Shown here: positions 48,725-59,650 of the stretch, piece after piece | How positions within the stretch are numbered: the first letter of the stretch is position 1 | Layout of the letters: the number at the start of each line of letters is the position of its first letter | Assembly: GCA_022702705.1 (NCBI GenBank) | Contig: CM040439.1 | Coordinates: 33,978,930 to 34,042,929, forward strand | DNA from: Papilionanthe hookeriana x Papilionanthe teres | Taxonomy: Eukaryota; Streptophyta; Magnoliopsida; Asparagales; Orchidaceae | Length of the DNA: 64,000 nucleotides | Direction of reading: 5' to 3' | Program-made: the position numbers and the translations under genes | The notes under the pieces: generated by a model | Told to the model about the DNA's origin: nothing | The model's input: only the letters and a program-made list of their open reading frames with translations | Database searches by the model: none

Positions 48725-50129
48725 GCCATGAATGGCTATGGATTAACCTTGGTTGGCTTGGATTTGACTATGGTATAGTTAGGGCTGTAGAGTACAACCT
48801 CCCCCATGTAAACCAAGCTTCACCTCTTCTTCCTCCATGAGAATTTTTCCACTTAAGCAAGTGCACATTTCATGGCAATTTTGGCTTAAATCTTGTCATG
48901 ATGGATTTTAGCCTCTTTGTTTCCATTCCATTGGCTAAGTGGGAGGTTCATGGTGACTCAAATAGTTGAGACCCTCTCCTTACAACACCTCATTTACCAT
49001 TTCATGAGGTGGTGACACATTAGCCCCTTACTCATCTCATGCAAGCCTTAGCCATGATGGCTCTTAACCAAGGTGTGGGATGGGATAGCTTCTTGTCTCC
49101 CTTCCATTGGGTGGTCTAAGAGGTGAAGGATGAGTCATGAGAGTGAGCCCTTCCCCTTCCAACATCTCATTTAAGGTTTGGATGAGAAGGTGACACATAT
49201 TTTTCACATGCAAAATTCTTAAAATTTGGTTATAACCATGGTTAAGTAAGTTGCTCATGTGAGTTTAATTGGTGTCTAATTTTCATTGGTGAGTTCATGA
49301 GGATGAGCCACCTCAAATTTTAATTTCATGAGAGGATGACACCTCATTTTCTTTAATAATTATTTTCTTTAACCATGGTTTATAGATTATTTTAATGTAT
49401 TAACCTACACTTAATAAGTCCCATGAGTCATGAATAATCCATGGATGAGGTCATTTATGATGTCATAAAGAGATTTGGAATTTTAAAAATCATGGTTTCA
49501 TGGGTTAAAATTCCATTTTATGCCCTTCTCATTTTAATTTCCATATTTAATTAATTATGTCATTATTTAAATATTGGAAATTATTTTATTAATCAATAAT
49601 TAATTGGAAATAATTCCAAATTAATTATTTGATTAATATCCATGTCATTAAAATTGATTTTTGTCTCTTTTCATGACTTTTCAATTTAATTTTCATTTTA
49701 ATTAATTATGTCATTAATTAAAATATGAAAATTAAAATATTGATCAATTAATTAATTAAAAATAATTTTGGGATTAATTATTTGATTAATTCCATTATTT
49801 TTAATCAATTTGTGGATTTTGTGATTTTATGGCTTTTGAATTTAATTTTTCATTTTAATTAATTAGGTCATTAATTAAATTTTTTTTAAAATTAATTCAT
49901 TAGCCAATTAATTAATCAAAATAACTTTGAAATCAATTATTTGATTAATTTTGTCAACTTATGACTTTTAATTTTATTTTAATTTTAATTAATCATGTCA
50001 TTTGATTAATTAAAAATATTGAAAATCAAATTATTAGTCGATTTAATTAATCAAAATAATTTTTTTAAAATTAATTTGATTAATTTGTCATTATGAGGTT
50101 TTAAACATGTCATTGGTTGTTTGATAAAA

Positions 50130-50880
50130 AATTGACCATTTTGACCAAAATTGTCATTTTGGGTCAAAAGGTTGACTCAGTGAGTCAACGGGGTTGGTCA
50201 TTGGGTCCGGTTTGGTCATTTTGACCAAAGTTGACTTTTCAGTCAGAGGGTGACCTATGGGGTCATCGTGGTTGGTCATTGGGTCTGGTTTGACCATTTT
50301 GACCAAAGTTGACTTTTTAGGTCAAAAGGGTGACTTATGGGGTCAACAGGGTTGGTCATTGGGTCTAGTTTGACCATTTTGACCAAAGTTGACTTTTTAG
50401 GTCAAAAGGGTGACCTATGGGGTCAACAGGGTTGGTCATTGGGCCTGGTTTGACTAATTTGATCAAAGTTGACTTTTTAGGTCAAAAGGTTGACCTATGG
50501 GGTCAACAGTGGTCATTAGGTGCAGTTTGACCATTTTGACCAAAGTTGACTTTTTAGGTCAAAAGGGTGACTTATGGGGTCAACGAGGTTAGTCACTCGA
50601 GTCTAGTTTGACCATTTTAACCAAAGTTGACTTTTTAGGTCAAAAGGGCGACCTATGGGGTCAACATGGTTGGTCATTGGGTCTGGTTTGACCATTTTGA
50701 CCAAAGTTGACTTTTTAGGTCATAAGGTTGACCTATGGGGTCAACAGGGTTGGTCATTGGGTCTAGTTTGACCATATTGACCAAAGTTGACTTTTTAGGT
50801 CAAAAGGGTGACCTATGGGGTCAACAGGGTTGGTCATTGGGTCTGGTTTGACCATTTTGACCAATGTTGACTTTTTAGGT
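50130..50880. repeat. 80-bp W-box-like array of the 5' LTR
   Basis: About nine units, same as 34680-35440, here at the upstream end of the promoter-bearing LTR. Confidence 0.85.
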
Positions 50881-50917
50881 CATAAGGGTGTTGACTCATT
50901 GTAAAATGAGGTCAACA

Positions 50918-50922
50918 TTCAT
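50918..50922. repeat. Target site duplication of the giant element, right
   Basis: TTCAT, identical to 25695-25699. Confidence 0.85.
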
Positions 50923-52170
50923 ATATTCCTATATTTTTTAGTACCACCTTTTTTTTTTTTTGGTAGCTTGGTTAGTGTTTAGGTGCGTTCTTATAATGAA
51001 ATCCATTTCTTCTTTTATAACAATTTCTCCCTTTAATAGAGTCATTTAATTGTATGTCTTCATTTGTAGTATTTTATATCACTTGCATATATACGAAACA
51101 AGTAATAACAATAATATGGGCAATAATTAGTTAGTTTGTGAGTTCTTCGTGATCTTTTAAGCTGAGACATTGTTGCATTGGGCTCGAGTTGCATTTGAGT
51201 TTCATGAAATATTACATTTTTCAAGTATGACACAAGTGCATCATTTTATTTAATTTGCTCCAGAATAATGGTTTCTTTGCAATAAAATTCCTGTTATTCT
51301 TATATTATACAAATTTATTAAAAATAATAAATTTTTTAAAATTTTTAATAATACTTTCTTTAGTCCAAAAATTTTAACCTGTCTTTATCATATCTAATGA
51401 AATAAGACTTTGTTATAGCTAATCAAGTTTTTAAAATTAATAAAAAATTAAATAAATATTATATAATCCAAAAGTTGTAAAAATTTGTTTCACACTATAA
51501 ATAATAATCATTTTAACTCTATAAAAATTTAAAATTTATTTGAAATATATTTTGTATTAAAGTCTATTTTTTAAGTAAAATGGGAATTTTGTATTAAAAT
51601 AATTATAATAAATAAAATATAATTAGAAAAATTATGGAAAGTGGTTTTAATTATTTCTTGTGATTAGGAAAGCCTAAGAAAATTAAAATTAATATTAAAA
51701 TAAATAGTTCATTTTGAGCTACTTTTTAAATTAAAAATAATTAAAAATAATAAAAATTGCAAAAACATAATAATATATCAAAGTGTTCCTAATCGTCCCC
51801 TGATTACTTGAGACCCTTGAAAATATTTTTCTTGATTTTTATAATTTAGTTATGTATTTTTTAAATGCTAAAAATGTAACTTTCTTAATTTCATTAAAAT
51901 AATTATAATAAATAAAATAAAAATCATAAAAATGAATAGTTTTTTTTTTCCGAGTTCTCTGAACATAATTATATATTTTCTATTTAATTAATCAGCAAAA
52001 TCAACAAATGATTATAATGATTAAAATATAATTAAAAAATCATCAGATTTGGTCCAGGTGGTTCTCTTACCTAGGTAAACCTTTAATAATTTTCCCATAA
52101 ACAGAAACTTTACTTTGAATAATTAAATGAATTATTGCTAAAAATCCTAATTTTGAATAAAATAATTACT
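50923..52170. other. Unassigned AT-rich DNA
   Basis: Many AATAATTATAATAAA-like words; T run at 50950-50961. No supported gene. Confidence 0.5.
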
Positions 52171-52935
52171 AAAAATTAAATATAAATCAAAAAATCATAA
52201 TTTCTCCTCTGATATTTTTAATTAACCCATGAGTAGGGTAACTATGAAATTTCAAAGTCATTTGAGTTGTATTTGATGAACTATGAAGTGGAGAACCCTA
52301 GAGGCAAAATAGTAATTTTAGGATTTTGATACCCTAATTAAGTTTTAAGTTTAGCCAAAGGGTAAATGGGTAATTTTGATATAATAAAATTTTTTGAATG
52401 TTTGAAACATAATAGGTTAAGAGGTAGAAACCAACTTATTCTCCTGTTCACAATAATGGTAAAAATATAGTTTTATAAATTGTTGAGGTTCAGAAGTTAG
52501 CTTGATTGGATGACACTAAGGTAGTGGGCTTAAGCTAGGAAGATAATAACTTACTTATTTGAATCCCCTAATTAGTGATTAGATGATATGTGTGATCATT
52601 TAATGATAATTAAATCTCATTCAACTTAACATTTTGATTATTGCAAATCTACCTTGAAGATTGGATTTAAGGCCTTAGCAGTGAGTAGGCCTGATTTAAA
52701 TTTGTCTAATAAAGATTAGAAAAGAGAAACATGATCAATTAACGAATATCTTTAAACACTACGAGCCCAATTTTAATAATGGTTAAAAAAACTTTAATGA
52801 CTTGAGCTTTCCCTTAAGGGCATCCACCCACATAATTCTTAAATAAAACATTAAGTGAATGCTTAGTTACCCCGCTCATGGGTTAATCAAAACATTAAGC
52901 TTCATTGAACACATGTTAAAATATCATCACCATTA
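52171..52935 (+). repeat. Dispersed repeat copy with palindromic ends
   Basis: Similar (roughly 65-75% in sampled parts) to the reverse complement of 63200-63940. Its two ends are themselves inverted: TTAATTAACCCATGAG near 52218 and CTCATGGGTTAATC near 52875, with similarity reaching about 100 bp inward. No coding content. It could be a foldback/MITE-like element or part of an LTR. Confidence 0.6.
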
Positions 52936-52954
52936 AACCTTAATTTAATTAAAG

Positions 52955-52995
52955 TGACACCAATCATGATCCCACTGTTCCCTCATTCTGACACC
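52955..52995. repeat. 41-bp motif, copy 1
   Basis: Shares 35 of 41 positions with 62450-62490 in direct orientation; both end in TTCTGACACCA, whose minus strand TGGTGTCAGAA begins like a PBS. Confidence 0.5.
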
Positions 52996-53289
52996 ATTAA
53001 ACCTCACTTTAATTATCAAGCAATGTGTCTATTCTTCGGGGTAGATGCATAGCTTATGATGTAGTGCTCATTTATTTAAACTATCAAATATATGAAATCG
53101 GTTAGGTCTCGTATTTTCAAAATAAAAAAATTGCTTTCCAAAATTATATATACAATAGATTAAATCTATTTTAAAGCAGGCGACATGATTCCCATTCCAC
53201 CAACCAAAAACTTCCAATTTGGCAACCGATAAGAAGTCCTATGGCTAGATCTTAGGCTCTAGAGAGGGAAACATACCTAAAAAAAGTGA

Positions 53290-54950
53290 GGTCAATAAAT
53301 GTAAAAAACCTTCAATAGGTGTGGTGTGTTAAATAAGCATACCGCGCTTATTGATCTTGACCGAATTGATCAATCAAACCTAAAGGGATGTTAAAGTAAA
53401 GATAATTATGACAAACTGCAGGTCGAATTTAGATTTGAGATTGAACCTAAGTTGCAGATTTTACAACTCTCGCTGTGGTCTTAGAAAGGTATCCAGGGGA
53501 GTCTCAAATGTAATAATTTTTCTTTTGATGTTCGTGTTTTGAATTTTATTTACTCATTCATTTGTTTCTTTTGAGAGTAATAATCATCATTTTTTTATCT
53601 ATATTTTGAAGACGGAAACTGTCAGAAAATTATTTGTTGAGAATTCAATATTTTGGTGGATAGATTTGATAGGAGGATTAAGTAAAACAAAAAGCATAGG
53701 AACTCACATCCAACTTGAGAGCTAGTCAACAAAAGTGTATGTCACATTAGGAAAGAATGCTGGAGGCTTGCATCTAACCCAAGAATTGAATGAAAGAACT
53801 GACTTGAGAAGGAAAGTATAAGGACTCACATCCAATTCAAGTGCTGATTGAAGGACTAAGAAACCTTGGTCCATTTAAGGTGGTCTTACTCTTATTCTCA
53901 AATATTGAATTTATGGAATCTATGGAATTGTGAAAATTTATAAGGATTTATGAAAGTTATGGAATTAATGAAATTTTATGGAATTTTTAGAAATTTATGA
54001 AATTTACAGAATTTGTGAAAATTTGTGGAAATTCTTGAAAATTTGTAGAATTGATGGGAAGTTATAAAATTTGTGGAAATTTTTGGAAATTTATGGCATT
54101 TATGGAAATTTATGAAATTTGTGGATATTTGTCAAAATTTATGGCATGTATGAAAATTTATGGGATTTGTGGAAATTTGCAAAAATTTATGGTATTTATG
54201 AAAATTTATTGAATTTGTGAAAATTTGCGAAAATTTAAGGCTTTTACGGGAATTTGTGGAAATATATGGAAATTTGCTGAATTGATGAGAATTTATGACA
54301 TTTTATGGAATTTATAAAAATTTTGTGGAAATTTATGGCATTTATGGAAATTTATAGAATTTGTGAAATTTTGTGGACATTTATGGAAATTTATGGAATT
54401 TATGGAAATTTGTGGAAATTTATCGCATTTATAAAATTTATGAAATTTATGAAAATTCGTGAAAATTTATGGAAACTTTTGGAATTGATGGGAATTTATG
54501 GAAATTTATGGAATTTGTGGAAATTTGTCTTAGCTAATGGAATTTAAGGAATATGTGGAAATTGGTGGCATTTATGAAAATTTATGGAATTTGTGAAAAT
54601 TTATGGCATTTATGTAAATTTATGGAATTTGTGGAGATTTGTGAAAATTGTGAAAAATATTTGTATAAAGGATATTAAATTGAGAATGATTGCCGGGGGA
54701 CTCACATCTAACTCCATAGTTGATCGAAGAAATATCCGAGTGAAAAGAGATGCAATTTCATGTCAACAAAACTAGCCAAACCTCATCCACACGGGTCAAA
54801 GAACGAAGAAGAATGTAGTTCTATGTAGTTAGAGCAAGCTAACATCTTCCTTGTGAGACGGAGGACCCAGAGTTTCTATGGAAGGAAACTTCGACCTAAT
54901 AAAAGAAATGACGTTGGTGATAGGTTGTGAAGACTCAACCTGAACAAGTC
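53290..54950 (-). mobile_element. Interior fragment of an element related to the giant element
   Basis: At 53288-53400 the layout matches the giant's 3' junction at 35455-35560: GAGGTCAATAAA, a short spacer, a hairpin (about 53311-53350), then TTGACCGAATTG against TTGACCGAAGTG. Downstream, words such as GGACTCACATCCAA and TTTAAGGTGGTCTTAC (53690-53900) resemble the 111- and 170-bp units of the giant interior. No coding frame. Confidence 0.5.
53900..54660. repeat. Degenerate tandem repeat GGAAATTTATGGAATTTGT
   Basis: Dozens of copies of an A/T-rich word of about 12-19 bp built on GGAAATTTATGG. Open plus frames here (54305-54547) are products of the repeat. Confidence 0.85.
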
Positions 54951-57207
54951 AAAATATGAGTTTGAATTTTGATATAAATTGTTTTGTTTTGATTTGATTT
55001 ATTTTCTTTTCATCATTTTTCGTGTTTGGAGGTTTTTTTTAGAAGATTTAGCCTTATATATGCCTTGTTCGTCGTGTTCTTTATTCATGAGTTCTTTTTT
55101 AGAATCATGACAGACTTGACTCAACAGCTTTCCAAATCTATCGCTTGAAGTGGCAATCTCAAAATTTGCAAATTTTGTAAGAAACTGTCAGAAGCAAATA
55201 ACTTTTGTTTCTGTCTTTAAATGTTGACAAAATAGCGTCTTCTAACTTTATAACAAAACATGTAATGATTGTCATCCGTAGATCATGTACCCATATCTTC
55301 AAGCCTCTATCTGATAGTCTCTTTTGTGTGTCCTAAGGGCTACCTAGAGTCCAACCTCACCTCCTAAGACACTTTCTCTAGAACAAAAGTTATTTTGAAT
55401 GCACTTAGAGTTGTGCTATGCCTGGTTAGTCATAGCTCTAGAGGTTGCAGCCCCTCCAACTCAAAATCTGATCTGTATTTGAAGGGTATCTTACTATTAT
55501 CTATCCTTTTGAAAGTAATGGATATTCTTCTTTGTGGAACTGTCGGATTACAGTGTTTTGAGATTGGCATCATTTCTTTTTAGTAATATCACTAATCCAA
55601 TCGCCAAAGGGATCTCAAACATCTCCTGGAACTCACCCAGGCCAATGATACGCAACTCATTTCCATACATAATATTGCATTCACACACAGAATAGTCTGA
55701 GGAAATCATTGTGACTTATATGTGGCGAAGTGCAATCCCCTTCCTCGTTAGCTCATTAGGCCCCATGATTTCTTATCTTTCTAGTTTTTCTATTTAAAAT
55801 TTTTTGGTGTTTTTACTTATCTGTTTTATTACCTAAGTGCAATGTATTCTCATGCAATGCCAAAATGATAATTCATTACTCTATCGCCACGAATTCTCTT
55901 ACACACAACAATATTTTACACCTAAACATTTGTTTTTACTTTTATACCACCCAAATCTCTTATATCACAATTTTTTAAATGCAGCATAAAATTTAATATA
56001 AAACTAGAATAAATAAATATTTTTCTTAATTGTTAATTACTTCAAGCCAAAGTGAGACGAACAAAATGATTAAGACTTTGTTAATGTTCGACTAATTTAT
56101 ATATTTAGCTCAAAAAAACAGTTTGTGTTCGGCTTGCTTGCTTAACAACCAAATCAAACACGAGTACTTGACAATCCAAGCACGAGTACTTGACGATCCA
56201 AGAACGAGTTGTTCTAAAAAATGAGCTTTTGTTTTGGAGCCCTGCTTAAACACTTAAATTTGTATACATATATAATGATCCGCCCTATAGCAGCTTTAAT
56301 GGTTGTGATCAATATGTTGGTGAATAGATTAGATAATAATTGTATGTGAATGTCTCGTATCTTGGTAATATGTGCCATTTTCAATGTTTTGTTTTCTTTT
56401 ATGGAAAACTATGACACACAAAATATTAAATAATAGCAGGCGAGAATGAGTTTAAACAAATTCAATCCTCGTAATGGCCTTAAAATACTTTGTTACTTAG
56501 TTGCTTGTCTTTTATGCTCTTAGAATGAGTTTAAAAAGAAAATAAAATAAAATAAAGCTGATTTAATATTTGATTTGACTATTTGCCCCATCATTTTACA
56601 TTTGCTTGGCAAAGGTGGGCTCTATACTCATAGTACGAGGCTTACTTGTTCCACTTCAAATTTAGAGGGTTTAAATAATCATTTATATATTGAAATAACA
56701 TTTCGTATCAAGAAAAAAGTTGTTTGTTGTCGTTTCCTAAGGAAAACAAAGCATAAACATTTAGAATCAACTAATGTTTATCTGTAATAAATACAATCTT
56801 TTTTCAAGAATTTTCTTATATGTTGTATCATACATGTAATTAATAATGAAACTTTGACCGGACTACTTTAGTTTCTTTAATTAAATAAAAATTAGTTTAA
56901 ATTATTAATCATTTAGGATTAAAATTTAGAATATATTTGAATCGCAAAATGATTATTTTTTTTTCTTTTGGGACAATCAAAATCTCAAAAGGGTTCTTTT
57001 CTATTGATGCTACGAACTATCTTATGCTTGAATAATTACATAGTCTGTTCATAATATGTCTTAAACTTATATGCATTTACTAGTTGGTGACTATAAATTT
57101 CTATGATCGAAAATTAATCTCAATATGGTTGTTATAATGACTTCAAGAGTTAAACCCTTACAACTACTGAATTAGTAACCTTTTTATGAACTGTAGTTAC
57201 TTAATAT

Positions 57208-57210
<3 letters not shown>
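54951..57210. other. Unassigned DNA
   Basis: No gene I can support; short frames at 55395-55583 and 56575-56787 lack recognisable content. Confidence 0.5.

Positions 57211-57258
<48 letters not shown>
57211..57258. repeat. (TC)n microsatellite
   Basis: About 24 TC units. CT runs of this kind are common in plant 5' UTRs, and a short ATG frame follows at 57308. Confidence 0.95.
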
Positions 57259-57263
<5 letters not shown>

Positions 57264-57307
57264 TTCACTCACTCACAGACACACACAAAATAAACTTACA
57301 GAAGTAG

Positions 57308-57409
57308 ATGGAGTCAGCTAAGGAGCTAAGAGATCTGCTTGATCCCAACCACTTCCACCTTGATCTTTGGCGTTCACTAATAGTTGCTAATTGGTCTTCA
57401 CCGAAGTAA
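57308..57409 (+). CDS. Candidate first exon or short ORF (33 codons), unrecognised
   Basis: ATG 50 nt after the CT microsatellite; begins MESAKELRDLLDPNHFHLD and ends at TAA at 57407-57409. The stop overlaps a possible splice donor (GAA/GTAATT at 57403-57408), so the frame could continue in a later exon that I could not find. The context is suggestive only. Confidence 0.2.
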   Translation: MESAKELRDLLDPNHFHLDLWRSLIVANWSSPK

Positions 57410-58381
57410 TTTACACCCATAGATTCTTGCACATGCTAGTATTGATGTCCTTCTTTTTGGCCCACCATCTTAGATGGATTAGTTCATGCTATTATCCTTA
57501 AATGATTGAAGCCTACGTTACTACGTATATGATAGAGACATCTAACACTTCACTAGTATATGATGCTTTTAGATATTTTTACTTTGTATTTATCTATTCT
57601 AATTAATTCTTTTTTTTTATAATTAGTGCGTGTGATCATTATCTGCACCCCCTTCTCTGAATTGTAGAGCACCAAGATACCCCATTTTAGGAAAATATTA
57701 GTCATTTTTCATTATCCTCTTATTATTGATTACTAGCATTATTCTAATATGATAGTGACCTTTGTAATTTAATTATTCTATATTATCTCTAATTCATTTA
57801 TAAATTTTAGTGATGGACCGTCTTTGTGATCCATTAGATTGTTTTTATGAATCCATTATGATTAGTTCATATTGTTTTTATCAAATGCCAATATATTCTT
57901 CTGTATTCTGATAGACTTGAAGGTTTGTTGTTATGCTTGTGTATCAAACAGTTAAAATTAATTGTTTCATCATGAAATTAAGTCAGTAGACTTGTGGTTC
58001 TAACTTAATAAATGAATGTCATATTACACCAGGTTGGATTTCATTTTCGCTCTTTGAAAACACTTCTTTAACCAAAAACTTTTGTTTACTCTAGTTTCCC
58101 TATTTAGTAAACTATTTAGGAATGATATTTTTAAAATTATACATAAATTTAGAAATTAGAAATTTAGTTAAATTGCGATGTAGTTACCTCTGTCAGAGGA
58201 TGAAGTGGTAATAGTTGCTGAAGTGGCGGAATCAACCCCAATATTTCATATCCTAGAAAATCATGTTTATCGTAATAAATTTTTTAAATTTAAATTTATT
58301 CTTCTTTCTTTTTTTCTCCCCTACCTAGCGATCTCTTACAACTTGAGGCGTGCACCATATGCTCAACAATACTCTTAGTTT

Positions 58382-58385
<4 letters not shown>
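57410..58385. other. Unassigned AT-rich DNA
   Basis: No supported gene. Confidence 0.5.

Positions 58386-58466
<81 letters not shown>
58386..58466. repeat. (TA)n microsatellite
   Basis: About 40 uninterrupted TA units. Confidence 0.95.
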
Positions 58467-58468
<2 letters not shown>

Positions 58469-58838
58469 TGCACTCAAATACACGTACATTTTATAATGTA
58501 ATATACGATTCACAAAAGTTGCAGCCTAAAAATTCTTTGTACTTTTAAAAATTTATGCATAACTTATGCATAACTTATGCATTCTAAGAACAAATTAAAT
58601 AGAGTTCATGGCTTGATTTTCTCACCATTTACATTGCAGAGCTCAAAGACCCATTGGCATGTGCTCTGTGTTAGCTCCGTTTTTTGGTACACATCATTAC
58701 TTGGAATTCTGCAATAGAAAACCTTTAAAAATGATCTTAGTTGACATTTTTCAATAAGAAAACATTCAATAATTTAAGTTCTGCCGAAATATTATTTATT
58801 ATGTAAATCTTCTTTGAGTAAAGAAAGGTACCTTCTTC

Positions 58839-58846
58839 TATAAAAG
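58839..58846 (+). promoter_or_regulatory. TATA box of the EG45-like gene
   Basis: TATAAAAG, 54 nt before the first ATG (58900) and 83 nt before the ATG in frame with the domain (58929). Confidence 0.7.
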
Positions 58847-58928
58847 GGCGCAACTCTTCCTCTTTTTATAATTTGAGGGAGAAAGAGTAATTAGTAAGTA
58901 TGAAAGAGAGTGTTTTCTTGCTATTTTA

Positions 58929-59381
58929 ATGTTTCTTCCTCTTGCATTAGTTTCTTCACAATATGAGAGAGGAGTAGCCTCCTACTACAGTAAACCTTAT
59001 GTTCGTAAGTGCTAATCACTTTCCAATGTATTTTTTTATTTATTTATTTTCTTAATATAATTTTTGTAATGACTAATTGCAGCATCTGCATGCTTCAATT
59101 CTGAAGATAATGGAATATTTTTAGCATCTGTTAGTGATGAATTATGGGATGGTGGCAAAGTATGTGGGAAATATTATACGGTGTATTGCGATGGTGCGAT
59201 AAATAAAGGCATCAGACATGCCTGCATAGTCCAAATGGATGTTAATTTCAGTGTTATGGTTAAAGTTGTCGATCATTGTAAGAATTGTGCTAATAATACT
59301 ATGCTTCTCTCTCAAGAAGCCTTTAGCGTCATTGCGAACCTAGATGTTGGCAGCATTCAGATAGAATATTATGAATTTTAG
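58929..59381 (+). CDS. EG45-like domain / plant natriuretic peptide-like protein (two exons)
   Basis: CDS joins 58929-59004 and 59083-59381 (124 residues); the 78-nt intron has GTAAGT and TTGCAG ends and phase 1, matching where the family word ASYYSKPYVPSAC is split. Domain features seen: SACF, ELWDGGKVCG, six cysteines, VVDHC, LSQEAFSVIA and the end IQIEYYEF, the usual C-terminus of these expansin/barwin-type double-psi barrels without a binding domain. The family is secreted to the apoplast and linked to ion and water balance; no catalytic role is known. The ATG at 58929 gives a very short hydrophobic start (MFLPLALVSS). An earlier ATG at 58900 gives MKESVFLLF then a stop; one inserted or lost base would fuse it to the same frame as a normal signal peptide. 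So this copy may have a damaged signal peptide, or the short form is used. Confidence 0.85.
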
Positions 59382-59403
59382 AAATTAAGTATCCATTTCA
59401 TCA

Positions 59404-59650
59404 GGTATATTTTGCTAGCATTTTTTTTATTATTTTTTATATATGTTTCAAATTTGTTTTTTAAAATTTCTTTTAATCTCGGATTATAGTATGCTTTTAA
59501 TAATCTGTTTTCTAACATATTTTTCATTATTTTTTAATGTTTTGCAGAAAATTTGGTTGGTATGTTTTTGTTTTTATCTTGCAATGTTTATCTACCTGCA
59601 TGTTTGCATTGTATGAGCTTGGTTGTGGTTTGTAATCCTTCAAATAAATT
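59404..59650 (+). other. 3' UTR of the EG45-like gene with possible intron and poly(A) signal
   Basis: TCATCAG/GTATATT at about 59404 and TTTTGCAG at about 59547 could bound a 3' UTR intron; AATAAA follows at about 59645. Confidence 0.45.

Larger units (their letters stand above)
25700..50917 (-). mobile_element. Giant non-autonomous LTR retrotransposon (25.2 kb) with 9.7-kb LTRs
   Basis: Direct repeats 25700-35464 (9765 bp) and 41239-50917 (9679 bp) have TG/CA ends and a 5-bp target duplication. The minus strand next to the right copy carries an 18-nt PBS (41216-41233), and next to the left copy a G-rich tract (35465-35478), so the element reads on the minus strand. The PBS is of the tRNA-Arg type I know from Ogre/Tat Ty3/gypsy elements. 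The 5774-bp interior has no frame resembling gag, protease, RT or integrase, so it must depend on another element. Sampled LTR stretches differ by roughly 2-4%. Confidence 0.9.
41239..50917 (-). repeat. 5' LTR of the giant element (9679 bp)
   Basis: Colinear with 25700-35464. The same arrays lie in the same order; TATA box at 48717-48724; W-box-like array at 50130-50880. Differences are mostly substitutions, a few unit-number changes and small indels in the hairpin arrays. Confidence 0.9.

Noticed and set aside
25700..50917. Plain segmental duplication instead of an LTR element
   Set aside because: TG/CA ends, the 5-bp target duplication, the PBS next to one copy and the G-rich tract next to the other are not explained by a duplication.
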